Assembly (NCBI GenBank): GCA_002412595.1
Contig: DHVJ01000043.1
Location: 1-44,052, forward strand
DNA length: 44,052 nt
Direction of reading: 5' to 3'
Source: Anaerolineaceae bacterium UBA5211
Lineage (GTDB): Bacteria > Chloroflexota > Anaerolineae > Anaerolineales > Anaerolineaceae
Shown: piece after piece, positions 1 to 8,190 of the stretch
Numbering within the stretch: position 1 is the stretch's first letter
Layout of the letters: each line of letters begins with the position of its first letter
The notes under the pieces: generated by a model
What the model was told of the DNA's origin: nothing
Databases searched by the model: none
What the model saw: only the letters and a program-made list of their open reading frames with translations
Made by a program: the position numbers and the translations under genes

Positions 1-217
1 CCTTACGGGTCAGGTTCACCCTGGGGTGAGGGCGGTGGACCATAGCCTCCAGGCGGATCACGGAGGGACGCGGAAATGAGCGGTCCACGGTGTGAATTTC
101 ACCCCTACCATTCATAACTAACTGGGCTTTGTCCATTACCATCAGACAGACCGCTTTACGCATGTTGCAAATATTCAGTGGTTCATAATTCGCGTTCAGT
201 ACTAATACGCTTTCCAT
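1..217 (-). CDS. HNH endonuclease, N-terminal part (cut by window edge)
   Basis: The reading frame starts at the ATG complementary to 215-217 and runs off the left edge, giving about 72 residues. The protein begins MESVLVLNANYEPLNIC and continues to a basic stretch ending NLTRK. This opening is typical of small bacterial HNH endonucleases, in which a strand of the form VLVLNA.YEPLN precedes the zinc-binding HNH core. The catalytic HNH motif would lie beyond the edge, so nuclease activity cannot be checked. A TATAAT-like -10 on the minus strand at 235-240 fits a start here. It diverges from tyrS. Family assignment is from the N-terminal pattern only. Confidence 0.75.
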   Translation of the reverse strand, partial: MESVLVLNANYEPLNICNMRKAVCLMVMDKAQLVMNGRGEIHTVDRSFPRPSVIRLEAMVHRPHPRVNLTRK

Positions 218-234
218 GATAGCAACCTGCGGTG

Positions 235-296
235 ATTATAGCACGTAAGAATTTCTTAAAATTTTGTGTCTGTGGGACATTGCCGGCTGGTATAAT
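235..296. promoter_or_regulatory. Divergent promoters of the HNH gene and tyrS
   Basis: A perfect TATAAT lies on the plus strand at 291-296, and its minus-strand counterpart (forward attata) at 235-240. The plus element would start transcription near 303, about 24 nt before the tyrS GTG. The minus element lies 17 nt before the HNH start. Neither has a convincing TTGACA-like -35 at 16-18 bp, so these calls rest on the -10 hexamers and their position. Confidence 0.5.
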
Positions 297-326
297 CTAG
301 CATTATTTCATACTTTGGAGGCAATT

Positions 327-1544
327 GTGCGCATAGAAGATCAAGTAGCCGTACTGATGCAGGGCACGGAATACGGCGATGAAGAAGTCAAAAAGGTTAT
401 GCAGGCAGAATTGCATGAGCGATTGGTGCAGGCAGAAAAAGAGAACCGGCCTCTGAAGATTTATTGCGGCTATGATCCCACCAAAGCGGATTTGCACCTC
501 GGTCACACAGTGACCATGCGCAAACTCCAGCAATTTCAGGATTTTGGACACGAGGTCACTTTCCTGATTGGCGATTACACTGCCTTGATTGGCGATCCTT
601 CTGATAAGGATGCCACACGGCCAATCTTAACCGAAGAAGAGATTCGCGAAAACGCCAATACCTATGCCGAACAGGCTTTCCGTATTCTGGATCCTAAAAA
701 AACCGTCATTCGCTACAACTCGGAATGGCTTTCCAAATTGAATTTCGCTGAAATTATTCACCTCACGCAGAATTTTACAGTGCAGCAGTTTTTAAGCCGG
801 GAGAAATTCAAGCTGCGCTGGGAACGCGGCGACGCGGTTTATCTGCACGAAACCCTATACGCGGTCATGCAGGGCTACGATGCCTACAGCCTCAAAGCTG
901 ATGTGCAGGTGGGTGGAACGGACCAATTTTTTAATATTGTCACAGCTGCTCGTAAGGTTATGACCTCATTGGGTGCCCAGCCTAATATTGCCATCTGTCT
1001 CAGCATCCTGCCCGGCACGGACGGCGTGGAAAAGATGAGTAAATCCATGGGCAATCATGTACCCATCAATACCACACCGGAAGACATGTATGGGAAATTG
1101 ATGAGTATTCCGGACAGCTGCATGCCGGTGTATTTCCGCCTGGTAACCCGTTGGACACCGGAAAAAATTGACGAGATGGAGCAGGCCATGAAAGCGGGCA
1201 GTTTGCATCCGCGCGATGCCAAGATGTCCCTGGCTTCCGAGGTCACCAGCGCATTTTATGGGGATGAAATGGCCCAAGCCGCCGAACAGGATTTTAAAGT
1301 TAAGTTTCAACAGAAGTCCATCCCGGATGAGATGGAGGATTTTGTGCTGAAACCGGAACAAAAATGTCTGGATGTGCTGGTGGAAGCCGGTATGGTTAAA
1401 AGCCGTACGGATGGTCGCAATATGATCAGCCAGAATGCTGTCAAATTGAACGAAGAGCTGGTGACTGATTGGAATGCGGAGTTGAGTGAAGGCGTTCTGC
1501 AGGTAGGCAAACGCAAGTTTGTCCGCTTAATCAAATCAGCGTAA
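327..1544 (+). CDS. tyrS: Tyrosyl-tRNA synthetase
   Basis: Class I aminoacyl-tRNA synthetase that charges tRNA-Tyr with tyrosine in the cytoplasm; 405 residues, close to the family norm. The HIGH signature appears as HLGH at residues 57-60 and the KMSKS loop is intact at 236-240. The VGGTDQFFN segment between them is the usual tyrosine/adenylate site, and the C-terminal 70 or so residues look like an S4-type RNA-binding domain. The exact KMSKS form resembles the TyrZ branch rather than the KFGKS-type TyrS. I chose GTG at 327 because GGAGG sits at 317-321, five bases upstream. An in-frame TTG at 264 would place the start upstream of the TATAAT promoter. The stop lies 3 bp from the stop of the convergent SEDS-PBP gene. 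Confidence 0.95.
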   Translation: MRIEDQVAVLMQGTEYGDEEVKKVMQAELHERLVQAEKENRPLKIYCGYDPTKADLHLGHTVTMRKLQQFQDFGHEVTFLIGDYTALIGDPSDKDATRPILTEEEIRENANTYAEQAFRILDPKKTVIRYNSEWLSKLNFAEIIHLTQNFTVQQFLSREKFKLRWERGDAVYLHETLYAVMQGYDAYSLKADVQVGGTDQFFNIVTAARKVMTSLGAQPNIAICLSILPGTDGVEKMSKSMGNHVPINTTPEDMYGKLMSIPDSCMPVYFRLVTRWTPEKIDEMEQAMKAGSLHPRDAKMSLASEVTSAFYGDEMAQAAEQDFKVKFQQKSIPDEMEDFVLKPEQKCLDVLVEAGMVKSRTDGRNMISQNAVKLNEELVTDWNAELSEGVLQVGKRKFVRLIKSA

Positions 1545-1547
1545 TTC

Positions 1548-4157
1548 TTACGATTCGGTAACCAACTTGTAAATCTGCCGTCCTATCCAACGCAGGTTCT
1601 CTGCGTTGTCTTCTTCGGTTACCACCACAATGACCAACGGGTTATTGCTGCCCAAGGCGGGGGTGCCGGCTGCGTACCAGGAGTATGTTCCGTTTTCATC
1701 CTGAGCCTGGGCGGATATTTCCCAACCGGAGATTTCATCCGAGCTTAGCAAGCGGCTGACATCCTCCGCCGTATCGGATGAAACAACCTGCGCTCCTTCC
1801 GGTGTTTCCGAAGCAACCCAACCATTTTCTACGGTGTTCATAGCAGAAAGCAGCGTTGGTTTGGGCTGTTGGCCGGAATTACTGAAAACGCTGAAAGCAT
1901 AAGCAACCTGCAGCGGGCTGACACGTATGCGATTCTCTCCGTATATCAATTCCTGCCAGTTATTGGCTTGGTTCAATTCCTGGTTTTCATTTACAGGCAG
2001 GCCGATATTAAGGGTCGCATTTAAACCATATTTGGAGAGCGATTGGATGACCAAATCGCTTGATTTATCTGCCAGTATCTCTCTCAACGCGCTGCGGCAG
2101 CCTTGCGTGGCTGCCTGGGACCACAACTCGGGATTGTTTTCGCCCACGGCGCACAGTGCTTGCCCGCCGGTGGTTGTGGTACTTTGCAGGTTATTTTCTA
2201 ACACGGATGCGTTATCCGCAATCAGGAAAGGTGTCAGCAGTTCCCCCAGCGGATAGGCGCCCTGTGAAACGCGGTTCAGGAATGGGGATGTGCTATCTTC
2301 GTTCCAGGTTTGCCAATTATCTTCAAGCGAATTGGCGTTGAAAGCGGGTGTGCTGGTGAGGGCTAAAATTTCACCGCTGGAGGCGTCCATGACAACGGCT
2401 GCGCCCTGGTGTCCTTTTAACATGGTATCCAGAATTTTCTGGGTGTCGAGGTCGAGGGTCAATTTGATATCGCGGCCCGGTAGCGGCTGGTCATACAACA
2501 GGTAGTTGAACCAGGTATCAAAAACGGGGTAGCCTTCCTGACCGCTGAGATAGTTGTTGTATTCCGCTTCCAATCCGGTGATTCCATAGGTGTAATCGTA
2601 ATAGCCAATGGTATTGCTGAGGTTCGGATAGAGTATTTCGTGTTGATAGCGGCCAACGGAACCGCTGGTAGTGGTGATCACATTGCCATTGCGGTCTAGG
2701 AAAGAACCTCGCTCTACATAGCGGGAGGCGATCAGGTTGCGGGCATTATCCTGCCGTAATTGCAGGTCGTTGGAATGAATGATGCCCCACCAACCTGTTA
2801 CCAGGGTTAAAAGTACCAGCGCAATCGAAAACAGGGCGGCAAGATTGCGGTGAGACATCAATTCTTGAGGGTCACGGGCTTGTTCGGTTTTAGCTGATGC
2901 ACTGATCTTAACCAGCAGAAAAATCGAGAGCATGGAAGTCAGTAATGAGGAGCCGCCGTAAGAGATCAACGGCAGGGTAACACCGGTAATGGGCAGCAGG
3001 CGAATGTTGCCGCCGATGATCAGGATGGTTTGAAAGGTGATGAAAATGCTGATTCCGGAAGCCAAAAAGCGGAAGAACTTGCTGCTGGTGCGGATGGCTG
3101 TTTGCATGCCGCGGAAGAGCAGAATGGCGAACAAGCTGATCAAGGCGATAGACCCGATCATACCGGTTTCCTCCACAATGGAGGCATAGATGAAGTCGGA
3201 ATGGGGAATGGGTACCAGGCCAGGGTAACCGATGCCAAAGCCGCTGCCGAAGATGCCGCCGGCTGCGATGGCAATGATGGACTGGATAATTTGGTAGGAA
3301 CCGGATTGCGGATCGAGCCAGGGCTGCACCCATGCCTGAAAACGGATGCGGATCAGGTCGATAAACAGATAACCGACCACAGCCGCCAACCCGATGATGA
3401 AGGCTCCAATTCCCAGAATGCGCTTTTTCCCGAAGATGCTATAGAGCATACCGATGTAGATTACGATGAAGATCAAGGCTGTGCCCATATCGCGCTGCCC
3501 AATCAGGATGAAGAGGGCCGTGACGACCAGGATAAGGGTTGGCAGGATGGTTTGCAGGATATTGAACTTTAAATAATACTTTTCTGAGAAGAAAGCCGCC
3601 AGGTAAATGATCAAAATCAGTTTAAGCGGTTCAGAGGGCTGAAAATAGATTCCCTTAAAACCAAGCCATAACTTGGGACCTTCTCCCCCTGGATAGGTAC
3701 CGAAGAAAAAGGTCAAAATAGCCAGAATTAGCCCAATCACCAGGATGACGTATTTAAACTTCTTCAATGTTTCCAGAAATATTTCCGAACGAAGCACCAG
3801 CCAACCCAATATGACGGCGAGGATATACCAGAGGGTTTGGCGGATACCAAACACAAAACTCAGGCGCCAAATAGTCAGCATACCCCATCCAACCATCAGG
3901 AACGCGGTTGGCAGGATGATCGCGTCCCAATCGATAAGTTCTTTCAGGGTGATGCGGTGTATGAGGCTGGCGCCGGCCAGCCAAATGAAATACGCAGCCC
4001 AATGCGCCCAACGCAGGTCGGCATTCCAGGAACGGTATTTCACTGCCGGCGACAGGGTTAGCGTGGCTGCCATCAGGAAAAGCACCAGCGCGGCTATTTG
4101 GAACAGCCGGCTTTGCAGGACGCTTTTAGCGTTTTTTGTGGTCGGAAAAATAAACAC
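1548..4157 (-). CDS. SEDS (RodA/FtsW) polymerase fused to a catalytically dead PBP-like transpeptidase domain
   Basis: One 869-residue membrane protein. Residues 1 to about 430 are a multi-pass SEDS glycosyltransferase, which polymerises lipid II into peptidoglycan. Family hallmarks are the QPSEPLKL segment, the WLDPQSGSYQ loop before SIIAIAAGG, and LPLISYGGSSL. After a further transmembrane helix (about 445-465), residues 480-869 follow the class B PBP pattern: RGSFLDRNG, GITGLEAEYN, LTLDLDTQ, MDASSGEILAL. The catalytic SxxK is replaced: the usual PGStfK site reads LGELLT (E639, no Ser, no Lys). I see no SxN and no KTG, the latter region reading AQAQDENGTYSWYAAG. Transpeptidation is therefore unlikely, and the domain may act as a built-in SEDS activator (inference). 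It starts at GTG 4157, 1 nt after the mtnP stop, so translation is probably coupled. Confidence 0.9.
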   Translation of the reverse strand: MFIFPTTKNAKSVLQSRLFQIAALVLFLMAATLTLSPAVKYRSWNADLRWAHWAAYFIWLAGASLIHRITLKELIDWDAIILPTAFLMVGWGMLTIWRLSFVFGIRQTLWYILAVILGWLVLRSEIFLETLKKFKYVILVIGLILAILTFFFGTYPGGEGPKLWLGFKGIYFQPSEPLKLILIIYLAAFFSEKYYLKFNILQTILPTLILVVTALFILIGQRDMGTALIFIVIYIGMLYSIFGKKRILGIGAFIIGLAAVVGYLFIDLIRIRFQAWVQPWLDPQSGSYQIIQSIIAIAAGGIFGSGFGIGYPGLVPIPHSDFIYASIVEETGMIGSIALISLFAILLFRGMQTAIRTSSKFFRFLASGISIFITFQTILIIGGNIRLLPITGVTLPLISYGGSSLLTSMLSIFLLVKISASAKTEQARDPQELMSHRNLAALFSIALVLLTLVTGWWGIIHSNDLQLRQDNARNLIASRYVERGSFLDRNGNVITTTSGSVGRYQHEILYPNLSNTIGYYDYTYGITGLEAEYNNYLSGQEGYPVFDTWFNYLLYDQPLPGRDIKLTLDLDTQKILDTMLKGHQGAAVVMDASSGEILALTSTPAFNANSLEDNWQTWNEDSTSPFLNRVSQGAYPLGELLTPFLIADNASVLENNLQSTTTTGGQALCAVGENNPELWSQAATQGCRSALREILADKSSDLVIQSLSKYGLNATLNIGLPVNENQELNQANNWQELIYGENRIRVSPLQVAYAFSVFSNSGQQPKPTLLSAMNTVENGWVASETPEGAQVVSSDTAEDVSRLLSSDEISGWEISAQAQDENGTYSWYAAGTPALGSNNPLVIVVVTEEDNAENLRWIGRQIYKLVTES

Positions 4158-4158
4158 T

Positions 4159-5025
4159 TTAAATATATTTATTGATCAGGATATCCAGCTTTTTTCTGAC
4201 TTGAGGTGAAATCTTATCCGGCTGGGTCATGACTGCGTCTTTTAAGATGTGGGGACAGACATTGCAGTCGTTCTCTTCAGGAAGTCTTTCCACCATGCGC
4301 TGAATGGATTCCTGAGCGATCTGGGTGTTTTTCTGCAGGACGCGTACCACCATTTCAACTGTGACAGGCTCTTCGCTGACATGCCAGACATCATAATCGG
4401 TGACATGCGCCATGGTGGTGTAGCAGATTTCAGCCTCGCGTGCCAGCATGGCTTCCGGGCAGGCAGTCATGCCGATGATGGACATACCCCATTCACGATA
4501 CAGGTTGGATTCAGCTTTGGTGGAGAAGCGCGGCCCTTCAATGGTGATGTAGATGCCGCCCCGGTGAATTGTCGCACTGCTGTCCAGCAAAGCTGTGTAA
4601 GCCAGGTCAGATAATTGCTTGCAGTACGGGTCGGCAGAACCGATGTGTGCCACAATCCCATCGCCGAAAAAAGTGCGTTCACGTTTGTGGGTCAGGTCAA
4701 CCAGTTGGTTGGGGATGACAATATGGCCGGGTGAATAGTCTTCACGCAGCGAACCGCAAGCTGAAATACTGACGATACGTGAAACCCCTAAGGATTTCAA
4801 CGCATAAATGTTGGCACGATAATTGACTTCAGAGGGCAGGTAAACATGCCCGATGCCGTGCCGGGCTAAAAAAGCAACCTTTCGTCCGGAGAGTTCACCG
4901 GTGATGATCGGAGAGCTTGGCATGCCGAAGGGGGTTTCGATTTCCATTGATTGGGTGTTTTTCAACGCAGGAAAGTTATACAACCCTGATCCGCCAATGA
5001 CTGCCAAGACAGGTTTATTTTCCAT
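4159..5025 (-). CDS. mtnP: S-methyl-5'-thioadenosine phosphorylase
   Basis: PNP/MTAP family enzyme of 288 residues that phosphorolyses methylthioadenosine, a polyamine and SAM by-product, to adenine and 5-methylthioribose 1-phosphate in the cytoplasm. Seen here: the phosphate loop GGSGLY (11-16), ARHGIGH (54-60), the family motif EGPRFSTKAESN, and TDYD (209-212), whose aspartates mark adenine-type rather than guanine-type base recognition. CPEAMLAREAEICY replaces the more common VPE form, so a relaxed or inosine-type specificity cannot be excluded. It sits between an FHA gene and the SEDS-PBP gene in one leftward run, an odd place for a salvage enzyme. A GGAG ribosome site precedes the ATG. 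Confidence 0.9.
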   Translation of the reverse strand: MENKPVLAVIGGSGLYNFPALKNTQSMEIETPFGMPSSPIITGELSGRKVAFLARHGIGHVYLPSEVNYRANIYALKSLGVSRIVSISACGSLREDYSPGHIVIPNQLVDLTHKRERTFFGDGIVAHIGSADPYCKQLSDLAYTALLDSSATIHRGGIYITIEGPRFSTKAESNLYREWGMSIIGMTACPEAMLAREAEICYTTMAHVTDYDVWHVSEEPVTVEMVVRVLQKNTQIAQESIQRMVERLPEENDCNVCPHILKDAVMTQPDKISPQVRKKLDILINKYI

Positions 5026-5075
5026 TTTTCTACTCCATTGAATGTGTTGATATGACTTATTTTGTAATCCTGTAC

Positions 5076-5081
5076 ATTATA
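5076..5081 (-). promoter_or_regulatory. Possible -10 for mtnP
   Basis: TATAAT on the minus strand lies in the 71-bp gap between the fhaB-like stop and the mtnP start. No good -35 is visible at 16-18 bp. It would give mtnP and the SEDS-PBP gene their own promoter within the leftward operon. Confidence 0.4.
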
Positions 5082-5096
5082 AGACAACCGAATTCT

Positions 5097-5519
5097 TCAA
5101 TCCGGTATAAAACTGACCAGTACCTGAACCTTCCCGCAGGTGATTTCATCACCTTCTACCAGCACTGAGGGGGTGGATAAGCGATCCTCGTTCAGGTAGG
5201 TGCCGTTGGTTGACTGCAAATCTTCAACCATCCAGTGATTATTTTTAAAGAAAAAGCGGGTGTGCAGCGCGGAGAGAGTTTCGTCCGGAATTTGCAGATC
5301 AGCCTGCGGCTCCCGTCCGATATAGAATTCCGGTTGGCTGAAGCTGTATGCCAGGCCGCTGGCCGGCAGGGTCAGGTAGATGGACGATATCTGGTATTCC
5401 GTGCTCTTTTTGATGGTTTGCTGCAGGTCTTTCCAAAGCACCATAATGACGCAACCCAGGAAGGCAAACAAAGCGATTGCAATCAGAACGCGCAGAATTA
5501 GGACGATAATAGCACTCAT
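5097..5519 (-). CDS. Membrane-anchored FHA-domain protein (FhaB-like)
   Basis: 140 residues: one N-terminal transmembrane helix (about 5-28), a short linker, then an FHA domain (about 60-135). FHA domains bind phosphothreonine peptides. The core residues are present: GRE (68-70), the S..H pair in LSALHTRF, and STNGTYLN, the Asn that contacts the backbone of the phosphopeptide. Size and layout match actinobacterial FhaB/FipA, which links Ser/Thr kinases to division and polar growth proteins. Its ATG overlaps the stop of the upstream FHA gene by 4 bp, so the two are translationally coupled. The likely partner kinase (inference) would be of the PknB type; one such gene fragment ends the window. 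Confidence 0.85.
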   Translation of the reverse strand: MSAIIVLILRVLIAIALFAFLGCVIMVLWKDLQQTIKKSTEYQISSIYLTLPASGLAYSFSQPEFYIGREPQADLQIPDETLSALHTRFFFKNNHWMVEDLQSTNGTYLNEDRLSTPSVLVEGDEITCGKVQVLVSFIPD

Positions 5520-6298
5520 TTTTTCGGATTTATTCCTTTTTTTGTGGATAAAACTCTGGTTTTGCTTTTATTTTCTTCCTCCAGATTTTCATCCATCTCT
5601 GTTCCGTAAATGATGGGTACATCGGCAATTTCAATCACGTCCCCGTGATTGAGGGTGTGTTGATGAATTTTAACGCCATTTACTTTTGTCCCAGAGGTGG
5701 AATCCAAATCGAATACGACGTGCTTTTGCTTGATCTGGCGGATCTGGGCATGTACCCGGGAGACACGCAGGTTATCGATCACCAAGTCGTTATCCTCACG
5801 GCGCCCAATATTGGTGATCAGTTTACCGATTTGGTAATATTCCTCATCAGTGGTGATTAAATAGCCATTGGTGATCGGTTCTGGTGGTTCATTATCACTT
5901 ATCTCGCTGAGCAGGGTAACGGTTTTTCCGGACGGTATGGAAGAATTGGCTACCGTGATATCGAAATCCTTCTCCAGTTTGGAGTTATGAAAAATCTGGA
6001 TATGTAATGGGCCGGCTAGCTGGAAGGTATTATCCCGGGCAATATCCCGGATAATATCCTGGGCATATTTCTTCCATTCTTTCAAATCGTCATCGTCCAT
6101 GAGTTTTTTATCACGGATGGATACTCGAAAAACGTTGGGGGCAAATACTTTGCTTCCAACAGTTTTGAGATTTGCTTCCATCGCAGAAATCAATTCATCT
6201 GTGATGTTTTGAAGTGGATTTTTATGAGCGACAATTCGCAGGTCTTTTTCAAAAAAATCCTTTAATGTGTTTTCTATTTTTTGCAGGTCAATCTTCAT
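5516..6298 (-). CDS. DUF3662-FHA protein (FhaA-like)
   Basis: 260 residues. The N-terminal half (about 1-120) resembles DUF3662, found at the start of mycobacterial FhaA. It opens with a helix of the form LQKIENTLKDFFEK and contains VFAPNVFRVSI and the WKKYAQDI helix. The C-terminal FHA domain (about 155-235) shows IGRREDNDLVIDN, SRVHAQI and STSGTKVNG. The last has Gly at the usual NG Asn position region but is otherwise complete. In actinobacteria FhaA binds PknB and phosphorylated MviN and restrains peptidoglycan synthesis; a similar role here is inference from the FhaA-FhaB-SEDS/PBP order. There is no transmembrane segment. The start ATG has no ribosome site and lies 8 nt from a -10, suggesting a leaderless mRNA. 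Confidence 0.85.
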   Translation of the reverse strand: MKIDLQKIENTLKDFFEKDLRIVAHKNPLQNITDELISAMEANLKTVGSKVFAPNVFRVSIRDKKLMDDDDLKEWKKYAQDIIRDIARDNTFQLAGPLHIQIFHNSKLEKDFDITVANSSIPSGKTVTLLSEISDNEPPEPITNGYLITTDEEYYQIGKLITNIGRREDNDLVIDNLRVSRVHAQIRQIKQKHVVFDLDSTSGTKVNGVKIHQHTLNHGDVIEIADVPIIYGTEMDENLEEENKSKTRVLSTKKGINPKK

Positions 6299-6312
6299 AT
6301 CGTATAATTATA
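6281..6312. promoter_or_regulatory. Overlapping divergent promoters sharing a palindromic -10
   Basis: TTGCAG at 6281-6286, 16 bp, then TATAAT at 6303-6308 forms a good plus-strand promoter. The 10-bp palindrome TATAATTATA (6303-6312) also gives a perfect TATAAT on the minus strand at 6307-6312. That element ends 8 nt before the fhaA ATG. On the plus strand the first ATG (6317) lies 8 nt after the -10. The two RNA polymerase sites overlap, so both directions should compete. Confidence 0.65.
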
Positions 6313-6316
6313 TGTG

Positions 6317-6732
6317 ATGGAGCCAACCGCCCATTTTCTGGATTCAAAGAAGTTCCCCATAAGGCAGACATCGCGATGGATGTTTTCGCGCCGAATCTTC
6401 CTGAAATGTTCAATAATGCTGCATTGGGTTTATATCATATTCTGGGTATCCGTAAAGGGACTGGAGACCGAGAAAGCGTCCATATTGAGTTAGAGGATAT
6501 CGATCTGGAAGGGCTGTTGGTTGCTTTCCTGAATGAACTGCTCTATCAGGTCGAAGAGGGCTGGGTTGGAGAGGAATTTAACATAGAAATCCACGAAACC
6601 CATTTGGAGGCGCAGCTGCGAATGACGCCTATATTGGACCGGCAGCACGATATCAAAGCGGTTACCTACCACGAGCTTAAGATCATCCAAGAGAATGGCT
6701 GCTGCCGCACCCGCATTGTCTTTGATCTTTAG
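6317..6732 (+). CDS. Archease (start region apparently frameshifted)
   Basis: Small acidic protein that activates RtcB RNA ligase by promoting its guanylylation. The homologous frame is clear from about 6334 to the stop at 6730-6732. It shows FKEVPHKADIAM, matching the family opening FeEieHTADia with the key Asp. Then follow FAPNLPEMFNNAALGLYHIL, the LLVAFLNELLYQ helix, and a terminal strand VTYHELKI...TRIVFDL. No ATG, GTG or TTG lies in this frame between 6268 and the homology. The promoter predicts transcription from about 6315, and ATG 6317 is one base out of frame. One extra T in the run 6334-6337 would join them cleanly. In-frame ATG 6265 lies upstream of the -10 and inside fhaA. A true frameshift, an assembly error or an unusual start are all possible. 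It is followed 21 bp later by rtcB. Confidence 0.8.
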
Positions 6733-6753
6733 TTGTTTAATAAAGGAAAAATA

Positions 6754-8190
6754 ATGGACCTCAAGCAAATTGAAAAGATCAATGCCTATGAATGGGAGAT
6801 CAACCAGACTGCTCAGCCCTGGATGCGCGTGCCGGTGCGGATATTTTCCAATGAGGCCATGCTCAAGGCTGCGTTGCAGGACCGATCTTTAGAGCAGGCA
6901 GTCAATGCGGCTGCGCTGCCAGGCCTGGTGGGCCGTGTTTGTGTTATGCCGGACGTGCATCAGGGCTACGGTTTTCCCATCGGCGGGGTGGCTGCCACGG
7001 AGGTACAAACGGGTGTCATTTCCCCGGGCGGAATTGGATACGATATTAACTGCGGGGTGCGCTTGTTGAGCAGTGATCTGCCCAAGCAGGAAGTTGTGAA
7101 TGTCATTGAGGATTTTATCCGGCTTTTGTACCAGGCCTGTCCCAGCGGTGTGGGTACCAAGGGTGTCTTTCGTGTCAATGAAAAGGAACTAAAACAGATT
7201 TGCGAACAGGGCAGCGGCTGGGCGCTGAAAAATGGTTATGCCAGCCGGCAAGATATCGAAACCAGCGAAGATGGCGGCTGCATTGCCGGCGCGGATTGGA
7301 TGGCGGTCAGCCGGCGCGCCTTTGAACGCGGGGCAGAGCAGGTCGGGTCACTGGGGTCCGGCAATCATTTCATCGAAGTGGACCTTATTGAACAGGTCTT
7401 TGATGAACAAGCTGCCAGCGCGATGGGTCTTTCTGTGGGTAATATCGCCATCCAGTTGCATTCCGGCTCACGCGGATTCGGACACCAGGTCTGTACGGAT
7501 TTTGTCCATCAATTCCAGTCAGTTTCTACAAAGTACCACATCCAATTGCCTGACCGCGAGTTGGTGTGTGCGCCGCTGAATTCTGGTGAGGGGCGGGCTT
7601 ACCTGGCTGCCATGCGCGCGGCAGCTAACTACGCATTTTGCAATCGTCAAGTCCTGGCGTTCGCCATCCGGCAGACCTTTGAGGATTGTTTTCCAGGTCA
7701 TCATCTTCGTAACGTTTATGATTTAGCCCACAATATTGGCAAGCTCGAGACGCATCAGGTGGAGGGCAGAGAGTTGCAAGTGTGCGTGCATCGTAAGGGC
7801 GCCACGCGTGCTTTCGGCCCGGGGCATACGGACTTACCGCAGCAGTATAAAAAAATCGGTCAGCCGGTGTTGGTGCCGGGCAGCATGGGGACCAGTTCCT
7901 GGGTGCTGGTCGGTACGGAAACGGGTATGCGCAAATCCTTCGGTTCCTGCAGCCATGGGGCGGGGCGTGTGCTCAGCCGCACCCAAGCCAAGAAAGAGGT
8001 TAACGGCGGGCAGTTGAGAGATGAATTGGCTGCCCGCGGAATTACTGTGCAGGCAGGTTCGTTGCGGGGGTTGGCTGAAGAGGCACCGCAAGCTTATAAA
8101 GATGTCGATCAAGTTATTGATTGCATTGAGGGCGCCGGATTGGGTCTGCGCGTTGCGCGGCTGGTACCGCTGGCGGTCATCAAGGGTTAA
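6754..8190 (+). CDS. rtcB: RNA-splicing ligase RtcB
   Basis: Joins 2',3'-cyclic phosphate or 3'-phosphate RNA ends to 5'-OH ends using GTP and Mn2+, in tRNA splicing or RNA repair. 478 residues from ATG 6754, chosen because AAAGGA at 6742-6747 precedes it; an in-frame TTG at 6733 touches the archease stop. Metal ligands and motifs are all present: PDVHQGYG, GYDINCGVR (Cys at 100), GSGNHF, LHSGSRG, AHNIG and HRKGATRAFGPG. The nucleophilic histidine that takes GMP lies in CSHGAGR (His 401). The archease-rtcB order is the usual one, and the two are clearly one transcription unit. The stop overlaps the convergent PHP gene by 4 bp. Confidence 0.96.
   Translation: MDLKQIEKINAYEWEINQTAQPWMRVPVRIFSNEAMLKAALQDRSLEQAVNAAALPGLVGRVCVMPDVHQGYGFPIGGVAATEVQTGVISPGGIGYDINCGVRLLSSDLPKQEVVNVIEDFIRLLYQACPSGVGTKGVFRVNEKELKQICEQGSGWALKNGYASRQDIETSEDGGCIAGADWMAVSRRAFERGAEQVGSLGSGNHFIEVDLIEQVFDEQAASAMGLSVGNIAIQLHSGSRGFGHQVCTDFVHQFQSVSTKYHIQLPDRELVCAPLNSGEGRAYLAAMRAAANYAFCNRQVLAFAIRQTFEDCFPGHHLRNVYDLAHNIGKLETHQVEGRELQVCVHRKGATRAFGPGHTDLPQQYKKIGQPVLVPGSMGTSSWVLVGTETGMRKSFGSCSHGAGRVLSRTQAKKEVNGGQLRDELAARGITVQAGSLRGLAEEAPQAYKDVDQVIDCIEGAGLGLRVARLVPLAVIKG

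Noticed and set aside
264..326. N-terminal extension of tyrS from the TTG at 264
   Set aside because: It would lie upstream of the TATAAT promoter and lacks a ribosome site, while GTG 327 has GGAGG at proper spacing.
3030..3572. 180-codon plus-strand open frame inside the SEDS-PBP gene
   Set aside because: It is antisense to a clearly conserved coding region and has a composition typical of antisense shadow frames.
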